The notes under the pieces: model-generated
Seen by the model: the letters and a program-made list of their open reading frames with translations, nothing else
The model's database searches: none
What the model was told of the DNA's origin: nothing
Shown: in pieces, positions 20,480-31,920 of the stretch
How the letters are laid out: each line of letters opens with the position of its first letter
Position numbering within the stretch: the first letter of the stretch is position 1
Position numbers and translations under genes: made by a program
Assembly (NCBI GenBank): GCA_034440575.1
Contig: JAOTOL010001656.1
Span: forward strand, 3,784,501 to 3,848,500
Source of the DNA: Imbricaverruca yamaguchii
Taxonomy: Eukaryota > Arthropoda > Thecostraca > Neoverrucidae
Direction: 5' to 3'
Length of the DNA: 64,000 nt

Positions 20480-21048
20480 CTAGAGACAAGAATATACTCT
20501 TCCATACTTTTGGAGAAACAGTTGATAACACCTGGTCAATGCTGTTAAAATATAGCATAAGTTATGACGTTCACTGGAAATATTGGGAGGACAATGATTT
20601 CCCTCCACCCCATTAATTGTCAATAATTTCGGCCAACGAAGAGCTTGCTCCACGACGGCTTGACTGAGAGGAGGTGGATTATGTCTTCTAGCTTTCTCTG
20701 CTCCATCACCTCTCAAAATAAGCCCCAACAAACTGACGTTGATTGCGTGGTGGGAACCCACCAAACGATATCTAACTTAACCCATTCAGGATAATCAGTA
20801 GCCTTTCATGGTAGATCAAACACTATACTCAGCGAAGGTACTTTTTCGCGTCTTTCAGCGACTATCTCAGTCAGCGTTTTGTAGAACCCCAAGTCAGTAT
20901 CACCCAGGTGCTGAGTTGAAACTATTTTACTCCTCGCAGTGTAAAGACCAATTTGACCTTCCTTAGGATTTTTTTTGATGAGATTCCCCTGCACCGACCA
21001 TAATATTGCTTCGAATTCGGTGTGCCTTCCGAGAACTGGTGGGTACAT
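20480..21048 (-). pseudogene. Unidentified coding-like remnant
   Basis: Two minus-strand frames (21048-20806 and 20764-20480) have protein-like composition. The first includes HTEFEAILWSVQGNL and AERREKVPSLSIVFDLP. The second includes INVSLLGLILRGDGAEKARR and LRWPKLLTINGVEGNH. They could be two pieces of one frameshifted gene, for example a transposon or duplicated host gene. I do not recognise the family. Confidence 0.25.
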
Positions 21049-21114
21049 CTAATCTGTAAAACTAATCAGCTTCAATCTAAAAGGGCTACAGAGCTAAGGC
21101 ATGTCAAGGTCAGG

Positions 21115-21420
21115 TTACCTCTCTCCAATCCGTCCAAGCAACCTACAATGTCAAGTAACCTACAATGCCATGCCAAGAAACATACAATGCCAAGTGCTTA
21201 GCTTAACATGCACTTAACGTACATGTCAAACAACCTACAATGCCATGCCAAAACACCTAAAATGCCAACTAGCAAGCAATGTCAGGCAACCTACAATGCC
21301 AACTAGCACACAATGTATGTCAGGTAACCTACAATGCCAACTAGCACACAATGGCAGGTAACCTACAATGCCAACTAGCACACAATGTCAAGTAACATAC
21401 AATGCCAAGGATCATACAGT
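21115..21420. repeat. Degenerate ~34-bp minisatellite
   Basis: Units of AACCTACAATGCCAACTAGC followed by ACACAATG and GTCAGGT-type spacers. The best-preserved copies (21326 and 21360) are 34 bp apart. Upstream copies are irregular. Confidence 0.75.
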
Positions 21421-21971
21421 GATGTTCTTGTTGCGTTAGATATGAGTTCCAAAGCAGTGTGATGTCGTATTAGAGTTCCTTTCTTGACGAAGTGATGAAG
21501 TGGACACACGCTCGATATGCGCGAGTGAACCTTTTATTGCAATTTAATTGCACTTTACAAGCCATTAATATGTATGGTTTGTTTCATAGACAAAGCCTGT
21601 ACCCATTCCAACAAAGTTGTAACTCGTAGCGACATTGCATATGACAAGACAAACAAGTGCCACTTGACATTAGTGTCACTGCCACAGGCACCGATGCGGA
21701 ACGCGTGCAATACAAGCGCCACAACCCTCAGCTGTCAGTAGTCGGTGGGCACCAGGACTGCCTATAGCGTCATCCCGTACTGGCAGTGGGCGGCAGCTGG
21801 ATAGCCACCAACCGGCAGATCCCGTGGTACACAGGTCCGGAGATCCGTACATACCTGGCTCAGCACGTTTATTCATATATTTGCACAATAGGTTCGCGGG
21901 TCCATACACTTATAGATCAACAGACCTACAGATAGGCATGTGGATAGATTAGAATATCCGCACCGCCATAT
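21421..21971. other. Unique sequence, nothing recognised
   Basis: A 77-codon minus-strand frame at 21676-21909 has no motif. Nothing else was seen. Confidence 0.45.
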
Positions 21972-21979
21972 ATCCACAT
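21972..21979. repeat. Target-site duplication, left of element B copy 2
   Basis: ATCCACAT, identical to 24623-24630. Confidence 0.88.
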
Positions 21980-22280
21980 TAGGGTGTGTCGCCTGAACGG
22001 TTTTTCTTATGCTTAGTGACATTATCGTGCAGATCACCTAAAAAACCCTGTGGTCGAAACCAAATCGAAATCAAACAATAAACAAAATATGCGACAGGCC
22101 GATAAAGAAACATATTTGCCGGGCGCCCGGCGTTGAAGTCTCCAGTGATGGCGCTCCGTTGCGATTGGCATCTAACACCACGCGTCGGCCGCCGTCGGAG
22201 CGCCGTCGCGGCGCTGTGACGAAAAAGGCGGCAATCGGTGCTGTGGATGACTTATGAATGGATTCTGGTAATTCAAAAAC
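21980..22280 (+). repeat. Left terminal inverted repeat of element B copy 2
   Basis: Pairs with 24322-24622 in reverse complement and matches the left end of copy 1 at 4115-4380. It contains the palindrome GCCGGGCGCCCGGC near 22119 and the block GCGGCGCTGTGACGAAAAAG. Confidence 0.85.
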
Positions 22281-22604
22281 AGATCAGGGGAGCCGGGATA
22301 TATCTGATTGTAAAGATTAAACTTCACCGAAGGACTGATCGCTCCACTTTCCTTTGTCTGTGCCCCACCTTTCACAGTGCTATGAATCATCATTCGAATA
22401 AATTGCTTACGCACTAACGACACAAAATAGCTTCGCATGCCATACATCCCTGTTTTATTAGTCGATCCAAGTCTCCTGTTCCTTTTCGTTTCTCAAGTTT
22501 CAAGGGAAACTGGGATTATCAGCAGTAGGGACAACCTATTAACGACGGCGACACGAGCCGTGCTGACATCTCATATCGATGTGCTGAAATGTGATATCGC
22601 GATA

Positions 22605-23910
22605 TCGAGAAAATGTGCTGATATCGATAGCTGCAAATGTGCGATGGCCGACAAAGTGCCACGAATGGAGTTTCCCTTTGTCCAAGACCAGAGAGGACCT
22701 CGCCAAATGCAAATCGGCACCGCAGATATCCGTGAAACCACTCGTCGACGCGCCATGGACGAAAGGAGGCGTCTGACCGCCGAGAGAGTCACATCACCAC
22801 AACCGGGACCTTCTGGAATGGCCCAGCTAGATTCTATTCAGACCAAGACTCCGCCACAGATTCATCATCGCTCACATCTGTAGTCAATGAGTCAGAGTAT
22901 ATGGTGAACAGTAACACAGACGAACTGCTAAATACGGCTCTAGCAGCAGATCGGTACGGAGTGTCTAATCGTGCGTGTGCTGCGATCATAAACGGTTTCC
23001 AAGTGGACATTGGTCGGATCACTTCTGACGATATGGACTGCATAGTGGATAGAAAAAAGTATGGCGAGCAAGGGATCGGATTAGAAGAGAGGTAGTAGCC
23101 CAGAGCCATGAGGATCATGCAGGTCGTGTATCTGGTCTCTATTTCGACTGTAGAAAAGACGACACGCTTATGACAGCCAGTTCAAAGAAGACGGAAGAGC
23201 ACATTGTGGTTGTATCCGAGCCAGACAGTGCATATTTAGGACATTTTACCCCACAGACTGGGAAAGCGGAGGACATTTTTCAGGACCTGAACACCGTGGC
23301 ATATGAGTTTGATGCGGATGTTTCTGTGCTTGGCTGTGACGGCACGAGAGTTAATACTGGCCAAAAACGTGGTGTTATCCGTTTGTTTGAGCTCGGACAA
23401 AAACGCCCCGTCCACTGGTTTGTGTGCTAACTTCATGCAAATGAACTTAATCTTCGTGCAGTATTTAGCCAGTTAGATGGAGTCACAACAGGACCTAAGT
23501 CGTTTAGTGGGCTGATTGGCCGGGTTGCTGCAGGCGCAGTAGAAACCTTGCTAGTGGTCGATTTTGAGCCAATCGATGGCGGAAATGTTTCAGAAATGAA
23601 GCAGGAGATTCTCAGTGACCTAAGTTCAGACCAGGCTATTCTGTACAGTCTGGCGCGTAGTGTCCAGACGCAACAACTGTCCGATGATGACTTACTAGAC
23701 ATCATCGCGAGTCCTCTCGAAGTACCGCCATACCCCGTGCACAGTCAGACGGTGGAACGGATGGTGAAAGTGGTGAAGGAGGCGTCTTTGAAGGTAATTG
23801 GTGAGGAGGCCCGCCACGGTTACATTGTGACGAAGTTGAAACACAGGTCAGCAATGCCAGTGCTCAGCAGCAAAAAGGATTTCATGTCGGGTTTTCTGTC
23901 GAGCATGTAG
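22605..23910 (+). pseudogene. Element B protein gene, copy 2 (broken)
   Basis: The N-terminal block seen in copy 1 is missing. Sequence starts at KCADIDSCKCAMADKVPRM and continues through FVQDQRGPRQM, RRRLTAERVTSPQPGPSG and a one-base loss near 22832. Then come YGVSNRACAAIINGF, SEPDSAYLGHFTPQTGKAED, YEFDADVSVLGCDGTRVNTG and a TAA at about 23427 where copy 1 has CAA. DLSSDQAILYSLAR follows, then a C-terminal block VPPYPVHSQTVERMVKVVKE and EEARHGYIVTKLKHRS ending at a stop near 23908. Copy 2 lacks the GPLNHSRWLT segment present in copy 1, probably by internal deletion. Comparing the two copies covers most of the protein. Confidence 0.6.
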
Positions 23911-24321
23911 ACAAGTAGTACAGTTATAAAATGATAGTTCGTACAAAAAATGTGGCCGCTCGTACAAAAGGTGACGTCGCTGTATGCCCGTCTCCTTCGG
24001 TTGTAGTGGAACGGAGCATGATGCCGATTTCGCCTGGTCTATTTGTCATAACAATAAGATAGCAAGTGTCTCAGAATGATTTAATTGGCCTTCGATGTAA
24101 ACAGACGAGGAATTTTGAAGATGTTCAAGCTTTCAAAAGTGAAAATATTAGCATTATACGCCGATAGATCTACTGATTGAAAATGGAACGAACAAGCGAC
24201 GTAAAGTGAACCTTTCTTTCATGCGTCAGATATCCAGGCAACTTATTAAGCGACTGGTGCTTATCAAAAGCCTTTTACCCCACTACACACTTTCATTGAG
24301 TTTTATTAATGAGCTTCATCA

Positions 24322-24622
24322 CCAGAATCCATTCATCAGTCTTTCACAGCACCGACTGCCGCCTTTTTCGTCACAGCGCCGCGGCGGCGCTCCGACGGTG
24401 GCCGGACGCGTGGTGTTAGATGCCAATCGCAACGGAGCGCCATCACTGGAGACTTCAACGCCGGGCGCCCGGCAAATTTGTTTCTTTATCGGCCTGTCGC
24501 ATATTTTGTTTATTGTTTGATTTCGATTTGGTTTCGACCACAGGGTTTTTTAGGTGATCTGCACGATAATTTCACTAAGCCAAGTGCAATTTCCAAAAAA
24601 AGGTCCTTCGTGACACACCCTA
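24322..24622 (-). repeat. Right terminal inverted repeat of element B copy 2
   Basis: Reverse complement of 21980-22280 except for a divergent subterminal stretch at about 24580-24611. Confidence 0.85.
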
Positions 24623-24630
24623 ATCCACAT
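24623..24630. repeat. Target-site duplication, right of element B copy 2
   Basis: ATCCACAT, identical to 21972-21979. Confidence 0.88.
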
Positions 24631-26394
24631 CCATCATAGGCCATATTCATGCGGCGCCGCCGGGCGGCGACTGTCGTTTCACCAAGCTATATGGCTGTCC
24701 TAATTATATTTCGCGCATGCGCAGCTCAATGCTCGCACGTGCATGGGCTGCAACAGAGATGGTTGATTGCCCTTGATCGATTGGTTGTGCTGAATTGCTT
24801 GTGTTGCATGGTTGCGGTGTAGTAGCTGCAGTTGCAGCACTAGACAGCCGAGGCTGTAAAGTGGCGCATACAGACTGGCTGGTATCGCTCCTCCCTCCTT
24901 ACGCCAGCATTCTGAGACTCCCGGCCCGGGTGCGGCTGCACCCGTCCTCGACGGCACAGCACAATGACGTCATGTGTCTGCTCGCTCGCAAAGTGCAGTC
25001 TGTCAGTTGGATGTTGCCCCCTACCATGAATCTGCAGCGGATGTGTATTTCGGAATGCCGGATTTCGACTGTTTCGACAGCGAGCAGAGGCAAACATGCC
25101 GGCCAACGCCAATCGGTCCCAGACATCTGGAACGACAGCATGGATATTAAAACGCGTCAAGACCAATCATATTTATACGTGCAAAGTGCATTGAATAACT
25201 GTTTCGAAAGCAACTGCAACTGGGCAGCAGCCCTCGGCGCCTGGCGTGCATCGAGCCAGGCCAGAACCTCAACAATGCCGGAAAGCTTCATGTAAAATGG
25301 TAAACAATGGCAGGGTTAGATATGAATACAAGTAGTCGGTTATGGCATCAGAGGGCAGCTGATTTTATGCCGGTGTATTTGAGACCATTGCAAATTAATT
25401 AATTAATATAGAACATCTGATAGACAATTTAGAGTAATACAATGTGATAATTTTTAACACAAATTCGTAAATTGAGTGCCAAAGTTACAGGGTTAAAATT
25501 CATAGAAGATATTCAAGATGATATAAGGTGTAGCACGTTCGATTGTCATTTAGTTAGCACATTGAGAATTATCAGCACATCACCCAGAATACGTATGTTG
25601 CGTTTTTATCACAAGATGTTGAGCGGCTAATTGCTCCCATTTCAATTTAAGGGCAAAGTGACGGGGTGAAATGATTTTGTAATAAAACGAACTACACACC
25701 ATAAGAGAGTTTGTTCCAGTGTTGTTCAAATTTGACACTGAAAATTACTTGCACCTCCTCTAGAAACCAGAATATAGCATTAATCAGAGCAAGCTAACTC
25801 TGGCGGTGTTCCTTCACAAACCCACCACCAGATAGGCACCACCGGTATTATGTCCGCTCATGACGCCTAACGCAGTGATACTTATGCTCACGCTGGAGTA
25901 ACGTGTCCTGATATGATTGCTAATGCCCATGCATAAATTGACATGTAAAAGTCAGCTTGATATCGTTTCTTAGAGATCCTAAGATGTTCTGTGTTCTACC
26001 GGACATTTTCTTCTTTTAAGGCATAGTATTCGGATATTTTGAGATCCAACCACTTTCATTTCCCATAACTTGTGTTTGTGTTGGAAGTTAACACATTTTC
26101 TCTGCGATATATTCGTTCACCATTTGTTTCTGCCATGGGAATCAGTTTTTTCTTTCCTTAGCGAAGAAGACGTGCTCGAGAAGCAGATGTTCAATTCATC
26201 TCATGCCATCTGCTGGAAAAGCTTCGTTGGAAACATTGCGTTGACCCGGTGTATGTGGCTATCAGGCAAGCAAAATATAAAGATGGGATACGCCGAACGA
26301 CAAACTAAAAACACTGGTGCAACGAATAGGGGACATGGAACATTCACAAATGATGAGATACACTTTACACGAAACTATTTGGATTTTCAGGATG
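24631..26394. other. Unique sequence with a perfect NRF-1-type site
   Basis: CGCGCATGCGCA at 24712-24723 fits the NRF-1 consensus YGCGCAYGCGCR and is preceded by a short GC-rich block. A 166-codon plus-strand frame (24795-25295) follows and is overlapped by minus-strand frames. I recognise no domain in any of them, so a gene is unproven. From 25300 onward the sequence is AT-rich without features. Confidence 0.35.
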
Positions 26395-27412
26395 GCCGGC
26401 GGCCTCCGTCAGGCTTCCCGGCCCCACCGTGGCAGACAGTCTGCTATGGGTGCTCCGCCAGGCTTCCCGGCCCCACCGTGGCAGACAGTATGCTATGGGG
26501 GGCTCCGTCAGGCTTCCCGGCCCCACCGTGGCAGACAGTCTGCTATCCCCCGGACAGGCTTCCCGGCCCCACCGTGGCAGACAGTTTGCTATGGAGGGCT
26601 CCGCCAGTCTTCCCGGCCCCACCGTGGCAGACAGTCTGCTATGGGGGGCTCCGCCAGTCTTCCCGGCCCCACCGTGGCAGACAGTCTGCTATGGGGGGCT
26701 CCGCCAGTCTTCCCGGCCCCACCGTGGCAGACAGTCTGCTATGGGGGGCTCCGCCAGTCTTCCCGGCCCCACCGTGGCAGACAGTCTGCTATGGGGGGCT
26801 CCGCCAGGCTTCCCGGCCCCACCGTGGCAGACAGTCTGCTATGGAGGGCTCCGCCAGTCTTCCCGGCCCCACCGTGGCAGACAGTCTGCTATGGGGGGGC
26901 TCCCCCAGTCTTCCCGGCCCCACCGTGGCAGACAGTCTGCTATGGGGGGCTCCGCCAGGCTTCCCGGCCCCACCGTGGCAGACAGTATGCTATGGGGGGC
27001 TCCGCCAGGCTTCCCGGCCCCACCGTGGCAGACAGTCTGCTATGGGGGGCTCCGCCAGTCTTCCCGGCCCCACCGTGGGGCAGACAGTCTGCTATGGGTG
27101 CTCCGCCAGGCTTCCCGGCCCCACCGTGGCAGACAGTCTGCTATGGAGGGCTCCGCCAGGCTTCCCGGCCCCACCGTGGCAGACAGTATGCTATGGGGGG
27201 CTCCGCCAGGCTTCCCGGCCCCACCGTGGCAGACAGTCTGCTATGGAGGGCTCCGCCAGTCTTCCCGGCCCCACCGTGGGGCAGACAGTCTGCTATGGGG
27301 GGGCTCCCCAGTCTTCCCGGCCCCACCGTGGCAGACAGTTTGCTATGGGGGGCTCCGCCAGGCTTCCCGGCCCCACCGTGGCAGACAGTTTGCTATGGGG
27401 GCCGCCGCTGAC
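26395..27412. repeat. 50-bp minisatellite
   Basis: About 20 units of GGCTCCGCCAGGCTTCCCGG followed by CCCCACCGTGGCAGACAGTC and TGCTATGGGG. Period 50 bp, with insertions of one or two G in some units and GTCTT/GGCTT variants. The three plus-strand frames stay open for several hundred codons because of the repeat. I do not call a gene. Confidence 0.96.
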
Positions 27413-28165
27413 CATCCGCGACCGGGAAACAAAGCGGAAGCCTGTTGGTCTAAAACGAGCCGTAGGTGTCCTGGTGTAACCTTGGCTGCCTTGGTGAATA
27501 TGCTAAGAGGTTTGGAAATTCAAAGGGAGAAAAGTGAAGCTGCATGGACTAAATGTGATAACGAAACACAATCGAAAGGACAGCCGTGCGTTTTGTCTAT
27601 TCAATGTGTGTGTGTGTGTCTTTGTGTTTGGCCAGCCTGCCACTGTGTGGTGATGTCGGCTGTTTCCGTAGGGCGTTTGTGGTGTCAGTATTTTGGTGCT
27701 GTTTGTTAAGGGTGAAAGGGTATGAGGAGTAATGTGGTGCGGATGAGGAAGCGAAGAAGATTATAGTTGTCTTGTAGAGGCGAGTTGTGAGACAGTTGAG
27801 GTGACTTGAAGAATGGCGGGTAGAGGTAGTAGAAGTTGAAACGTCTTGCAGGCAGATGAAGTAGGAGTCGACGCTGAGCTGGTGCAGAAGTGTAGAGTTT
27901 GCCAGTCCGGTCGGTGCCATGGGGTGGGGTGTAGTTGGGGGGTTGGGGTCGAGTCATCGCCAGCATTGAAATAACATTGCAAGAACAGTTAGTGTTAGTA
28001 AACGTCACGTGGGGTTAGTTTTTTGTTTCTTTTTCTTTTTTGTTGATTTTCCGTTTTTCTTTTTTAACATATCTTTTCATTTTTTTCTTCTTTTTTTCCA
28101 ATTTTGTTGATTTTTCTTTTTCTTTTTTAACTTATCTTTTTTCTCTTTTTTTCTTTAAAAAAAAA

Positions 28166-31100
28166 TCATAATTCGTGGATCAGACGTGTGATAGAGAGAA
28201 AGTGGAAGAGGTGCTCGTGTAGTGTTGGATGTTCATCGTTGAGAAGTGTCGTGATGTTTAGTGGGATGTTGTTCATGTTGCAGTAATTTGTGATAGGTTG
28301 TCTTTCTGTGTTGTATTTGGTGCAGTGTATGAGTATGTGTTGAATTGTGAGTGTTTGTTGACATGTTGTGCATTGTGGTCGTGGGAGTTGTTGTAAGAGA
28401 TAGGAGTGTGTGAGTGCAGTGTGTCCTAGCCGTAATCGTGTCAGTATGCTTTCCTTTTGTCTAGTGTTTTGGTTGATGGTGTGCCAGAGTTCGTGTTTTG
28501 GGTGTATTTAGTGTAGTTGTGTGATTGTTGTGTCCCATGTTTGTTCAATGTCTTTGTTGATTGCCTGGCGTATTTTGGGGTAGTAGTCTGATTGTGAAAG
28601 TGGGCAGGGTGTGGTTTGTTGTAGTGTTGTGGCTATGTTGGCTTCGGTGTCTGCGTGTTCGTTGCCGTGTATGTTTGTGTGACTTTGGATCCAGAGTAGT
28701 GTTGGTCGTTGTGTTATAGTGAGTTTTTTTTTGTGGATTTGTAGTATTTTGGGTATGAGTGGGTGTTTGTATGTGGTGTGGGGTGTTATGCTCTGTAATG
28801 CTGATTTTGATTCTGTGGCTATGATGTGTTCAATTTTGGTGTTGTATATGATGCAGTATGTCGAGTAGATTGCATATAATTCTGCTGTGTATGTGGATGC
28901 TGTGCCATGCAGACGGGCACGAAGGATGACCCGCGGCGGTGCTGCGTTGGGATACAGCACCGCCATTGTGCCCGTCTGCTGTGTGTGTGATTTGGATCCG
29001 TCTGTGTAGATGATGCTGTGGTTTGGATGTTGAGCTTTGAAGTGGAGGAAGTGTTGGTGTATTTCTGCGTCTGTGTAGGCGTGCTATGGCTGGTCTATGA
29101 GGAGGTGTGTTTTGGGTGTTTGGTGTTTCCAACATGCAGTGGGTGGTGGCGGTGCTTTTGCTGTGGAGAGTGTGATGTGTAGTCTATTTGCGTGTTGGTG
29201 GATGCCTCAGCCTATTGTAGTTTTAAGTCGTGTTATGTTCATGAGTTGGTGTCTGCGTTTGGTGCGGATTTTGAGTGCCTGGGTGCATGGGTGTTGTGCG
29301 ATGAGTTGTGTTTTGTAATGATATCTTAAGAGTGTTTCTGTGCGTCTGTGCTTGAGTTCTGGTATGTGGTTATAGATGTGGAGAGCGAAAGAAGGCGAAG
29401 TGGTGAATGCTCCTGTGGTTATTAGTAAAGCTTGGCGTTGCATATAATCTAGAATTTTGAGGGTTGATTAAGGCGCATTTTCGAAAAGTGGGGATCTATA
29501 TTCCAAAATTGGCCGAATTATTGATTTGTAAAGAGCTAAGAGTGTGTTTCTGTCGGATCCCCAGTTTGTGCCGGATAGTGCTCGGAGGATGTTTAGTCTT
29601 TTTAATACACGTTTTTGTATGTCTAAAATATGTGGTCGGAAAGTGAGTTTAGGGTCTAAAGTGATGCCTATAAATTTTGTTGTGGTGACGAATGGTATGG
29701 GGGTGTTGTCTACTTTTAGTGGTGGCAAGTCTGTGTATTTTTGGTAGCCGAAAAACATGCATTTTGATTTGTGTGGTGCAATGTGTAAGTTTAGAGAGGC
29801 GAGTTTGCTATGCAGTCGTATTAATGTGGTTTGCAGTATTCCTAGTGCGTTTTGCGGTGTTTCGTGTGATGTCCATATAACTATATCATCAGCGTTTATT
29901 GCAATTTTGGCCGGAAGATTGTCTGGGATGACTGAATTTAGACCTAAAATAAAGAGTAGGGGGCTTAGTACTGAACCTTGCATGAGACCGGTTGTGGGGA
30001 ATTTTGTGTCTGACATGTGGGATCAAAGTTTGGCTTGAAATGAGCGACTGAGAAGACAGAAGTGAAGATAGTGTTGCAGTCTGCCCTGTATATCTATGTT
30101 GTGTAGGTGTTGTAATAGTGCTGTTACGTTGATGGTGTCGTATGTTTGTTTGAGGTCCAGGAAGACGGCGGCAGTGGAGCGTTTCCCTGCCGCCGCTTCC
30201 TGGATGTGTGTGACGAGGTAGGTCAGATTATCTATGCATGAGCGATTAGGGAGAAAACCCGATTGAATAGGAGATATTAGTTTTTGTGTTTGGATGATAT
30301 AGAGAAGGCGTTTTTTGACAAGACGTTCAAATAGTTTGTGGAAGCAGCTGGTGAGGGCAATAGGGCGATAGGAAGTGCAGAGAGTTGAGTCAGTGTTTAG
30401 TTTGGGTATAGGTATGAGGGAAGCGTGTAACCATGATTATGGGTAGGTATGTGTGGCCCATGCGGTGTTGTAAGTGTCGAGCAGTGTTTGAAGTGCTGAG
30501 AGTAGTAAGTGTTTGAAGAAAGCATAGTGAATGTTGTCTGGTCCTACACTTGTGTTTCCTGTCTGTGTGATTGCTAGTTGTAGTTCTGTAAGTGTAAATC
30601 TGCTGTTGTATAGGTGTGGGCGTGTGTATCTGATTGCAGGTGGGGGTGTTCGTGGAAGTGTTGATGATCTAAGATGGTAGTGGTGTGCGAAAATGTTTGC
30701 TATTGTTTGTGTAACTGTAACAGTGTTGTTGTTGTGTCTAAGTGTGATTGCTTTGCATGGCAGTCTTTGTCTGTGTTGAAATGTTCCGAGTAGTGTCCAA
30801 ATTTCGCCGAGAGGTGTGAATCTGTTAAATTGGGTGCAAAATTTATTCCAGGAGGTCTTTTTTGCTTGTTTAATGGTGCGTCGGCATAGTGCTCTCTGAT
30901 GTTTGTAGGCTCTTAGTGTTTCTGCTGTGTGGTGTCTTTCATGTCTGTGGCGTGCGTGTTTCCTCGCGCGGATCGCCCGGTGGCACTCTTCGTCCCACCA
31001 GGGAGCCGCGCGAGGTTTGTGTTGGTGTCTTTGTTTCGTTCGTGGTATGTGTTCGTGTGCTGTGGTGAGGATGATGTCTGCAAACTGTTCTGGTGTGTGT

Positions 31101-31878
31101 TGTGGATTGTGTGCTGTTTGTGCGGCTAAGGAATCTGAAAAAGGGGACCCAGGATGCTTTTTTGAGGTTCCACCGGCCTGACTGGGGGTTGGGTGGGCCG
31201 GTGGTCGGGATTTGGTCAAAGGTAATGGTGATGGGTGCGTGGTCGCTAAAGTGTGGGTCAGGGTCGGATGTCCAGGACAGTGTGAGGGCTATGCGGGAAG
31301 AGGCAAGGGTGACGTCTGTGGTTGTAGGGAGGAGGGAGCTGATAGGTACTAGGTAGGTTGGTGAGCCGGTGTTGAGTATGGTGAGGTTATGCTGTGTGGC
31401 TATTGCTATGAGTGTGTGTGCTCTGTGATCCGGTTGTATTTCGGGTGTCCCATAGTGGGTGATGCGAGTTAAAGTCTCCCGTGAGGATGATAGGTGTGCG
31501 AATTTGGTCAAGTGCTTTAGTTAATTCCAAAAGGGTTTCTGTGTTTCGCGCGGGTGGGTCGTAAATGTTGATGAGTGTGTAGGCTATGTTGTGCACATGA
31601 ATTTCAGTTAATAGTATGTCTGCCGTGGTGTCGAAGTGTATCAGACGGTGAGGGGTCGTGTTCCTAATGTATGTGCATACACCGCCTGATCTGTGTGGGT
31701 TGTGTGTGTTGTGTCTGTGTAGTGTGTACTGAGGGATGTGAAAGTGATATGGGTCGTTGGGTTTGAAGTGTGTTTCTTGGATGCATAGTGCTATAGGATT
31801 TGTTTGTAGTGCGTAATGTTTGAATTCATGCCAGTGTCTGATGAGTCCGTGTATGTTCCATTGTATGATTGTGTTCAT
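28166..31878 (-). pseudogene. LINE ORF2: endonuclease, reverse transcriptase, RNase H, zinc knuckle
   Basis: The start is ATG at 31878 (MNTIIQWNIHGL). Endonuclease marks are CIQETHF, GDFNSHHPLW and, after a frameshift near 31445, SDHAPITITFD. A second frameshift lies near 31150 at an A5G4 run. From there one frame continues to 28166 with six stops (30437, 30023, 29468, 29207, 29084, 28508). Reverse transcriptase marks are SYRPIALTSCFHKLFERLV, QSGFLPNRSC, motif A FLDLKQTYDTI, GLMQGSVLSPLLF and motif C INADD (usually YADD). RNase H has IYTDGSKS, TAELYAI, ATESKSAL (usually D in place of E) and HGNEHADTEA. The C-terminus has ILTRLRLGHTALTHSYLL and a CxxC...H...C knuckle. The arrangement fits the I superfamily. 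Confidence 0.9.
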
Positions 31879-31920
31879 TGTCTTTTGGTGTTGGCGCGCG
31901 TGTGTGGTCTTTTCGGTGAG

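Larger units (their letters stand above)
21980..24622 (+). mobile_element. Element B copy 2: 2.64 kb, ~300-bp inverted repeats, 8-bp target duplication
   Basis: The left end TAGGGTGTGTC is mirrored by the right end GACACACCCTA. ATCCACAT flanks both sides exactly (21972-21979 and 24623-24630). The inverted repeats extend inward to about 22280 and 24322, through GAATGGATTCTGGT near the inner edge. Just inside the outermost 11 bases, roughly 30 bases differ between the two ends, after which they match again. The TAGGG end and 8-bp duplication would suit hAT, but the encoded protein does not look like an hAT transposase. P, Merlin and others also duplicate 8 bp. Confidence 0.87.

Noticed and set aside
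21980..24622. Element B as a plain hAT element
   Set aside because: TAGGG ends and the 8-bp duplication fit, but I see no hAT dimerisation motif or hAT catalytic pattern in the protein. Left unassigned rather than labelled.
24795..25295. A host gene downstream of the NRF-1-type site
   Set aside because: Overlapping frames on both strands, no recognisable domain and no splice evidence. Kept only as a finding to test.
26070..27709. Open frames of 364-469 codons across the 50-bp repeat
   Set aside because: All plus frames are open because of the repeat unit. No non-repeat domain and no consistent start or splice context.
28508..28966. Stand-alone cellular RNase H gene
   Set aside because: It is in the same frame and strand as the upstream reverse transcriptase and downstream zinc knuckle of the LINE.
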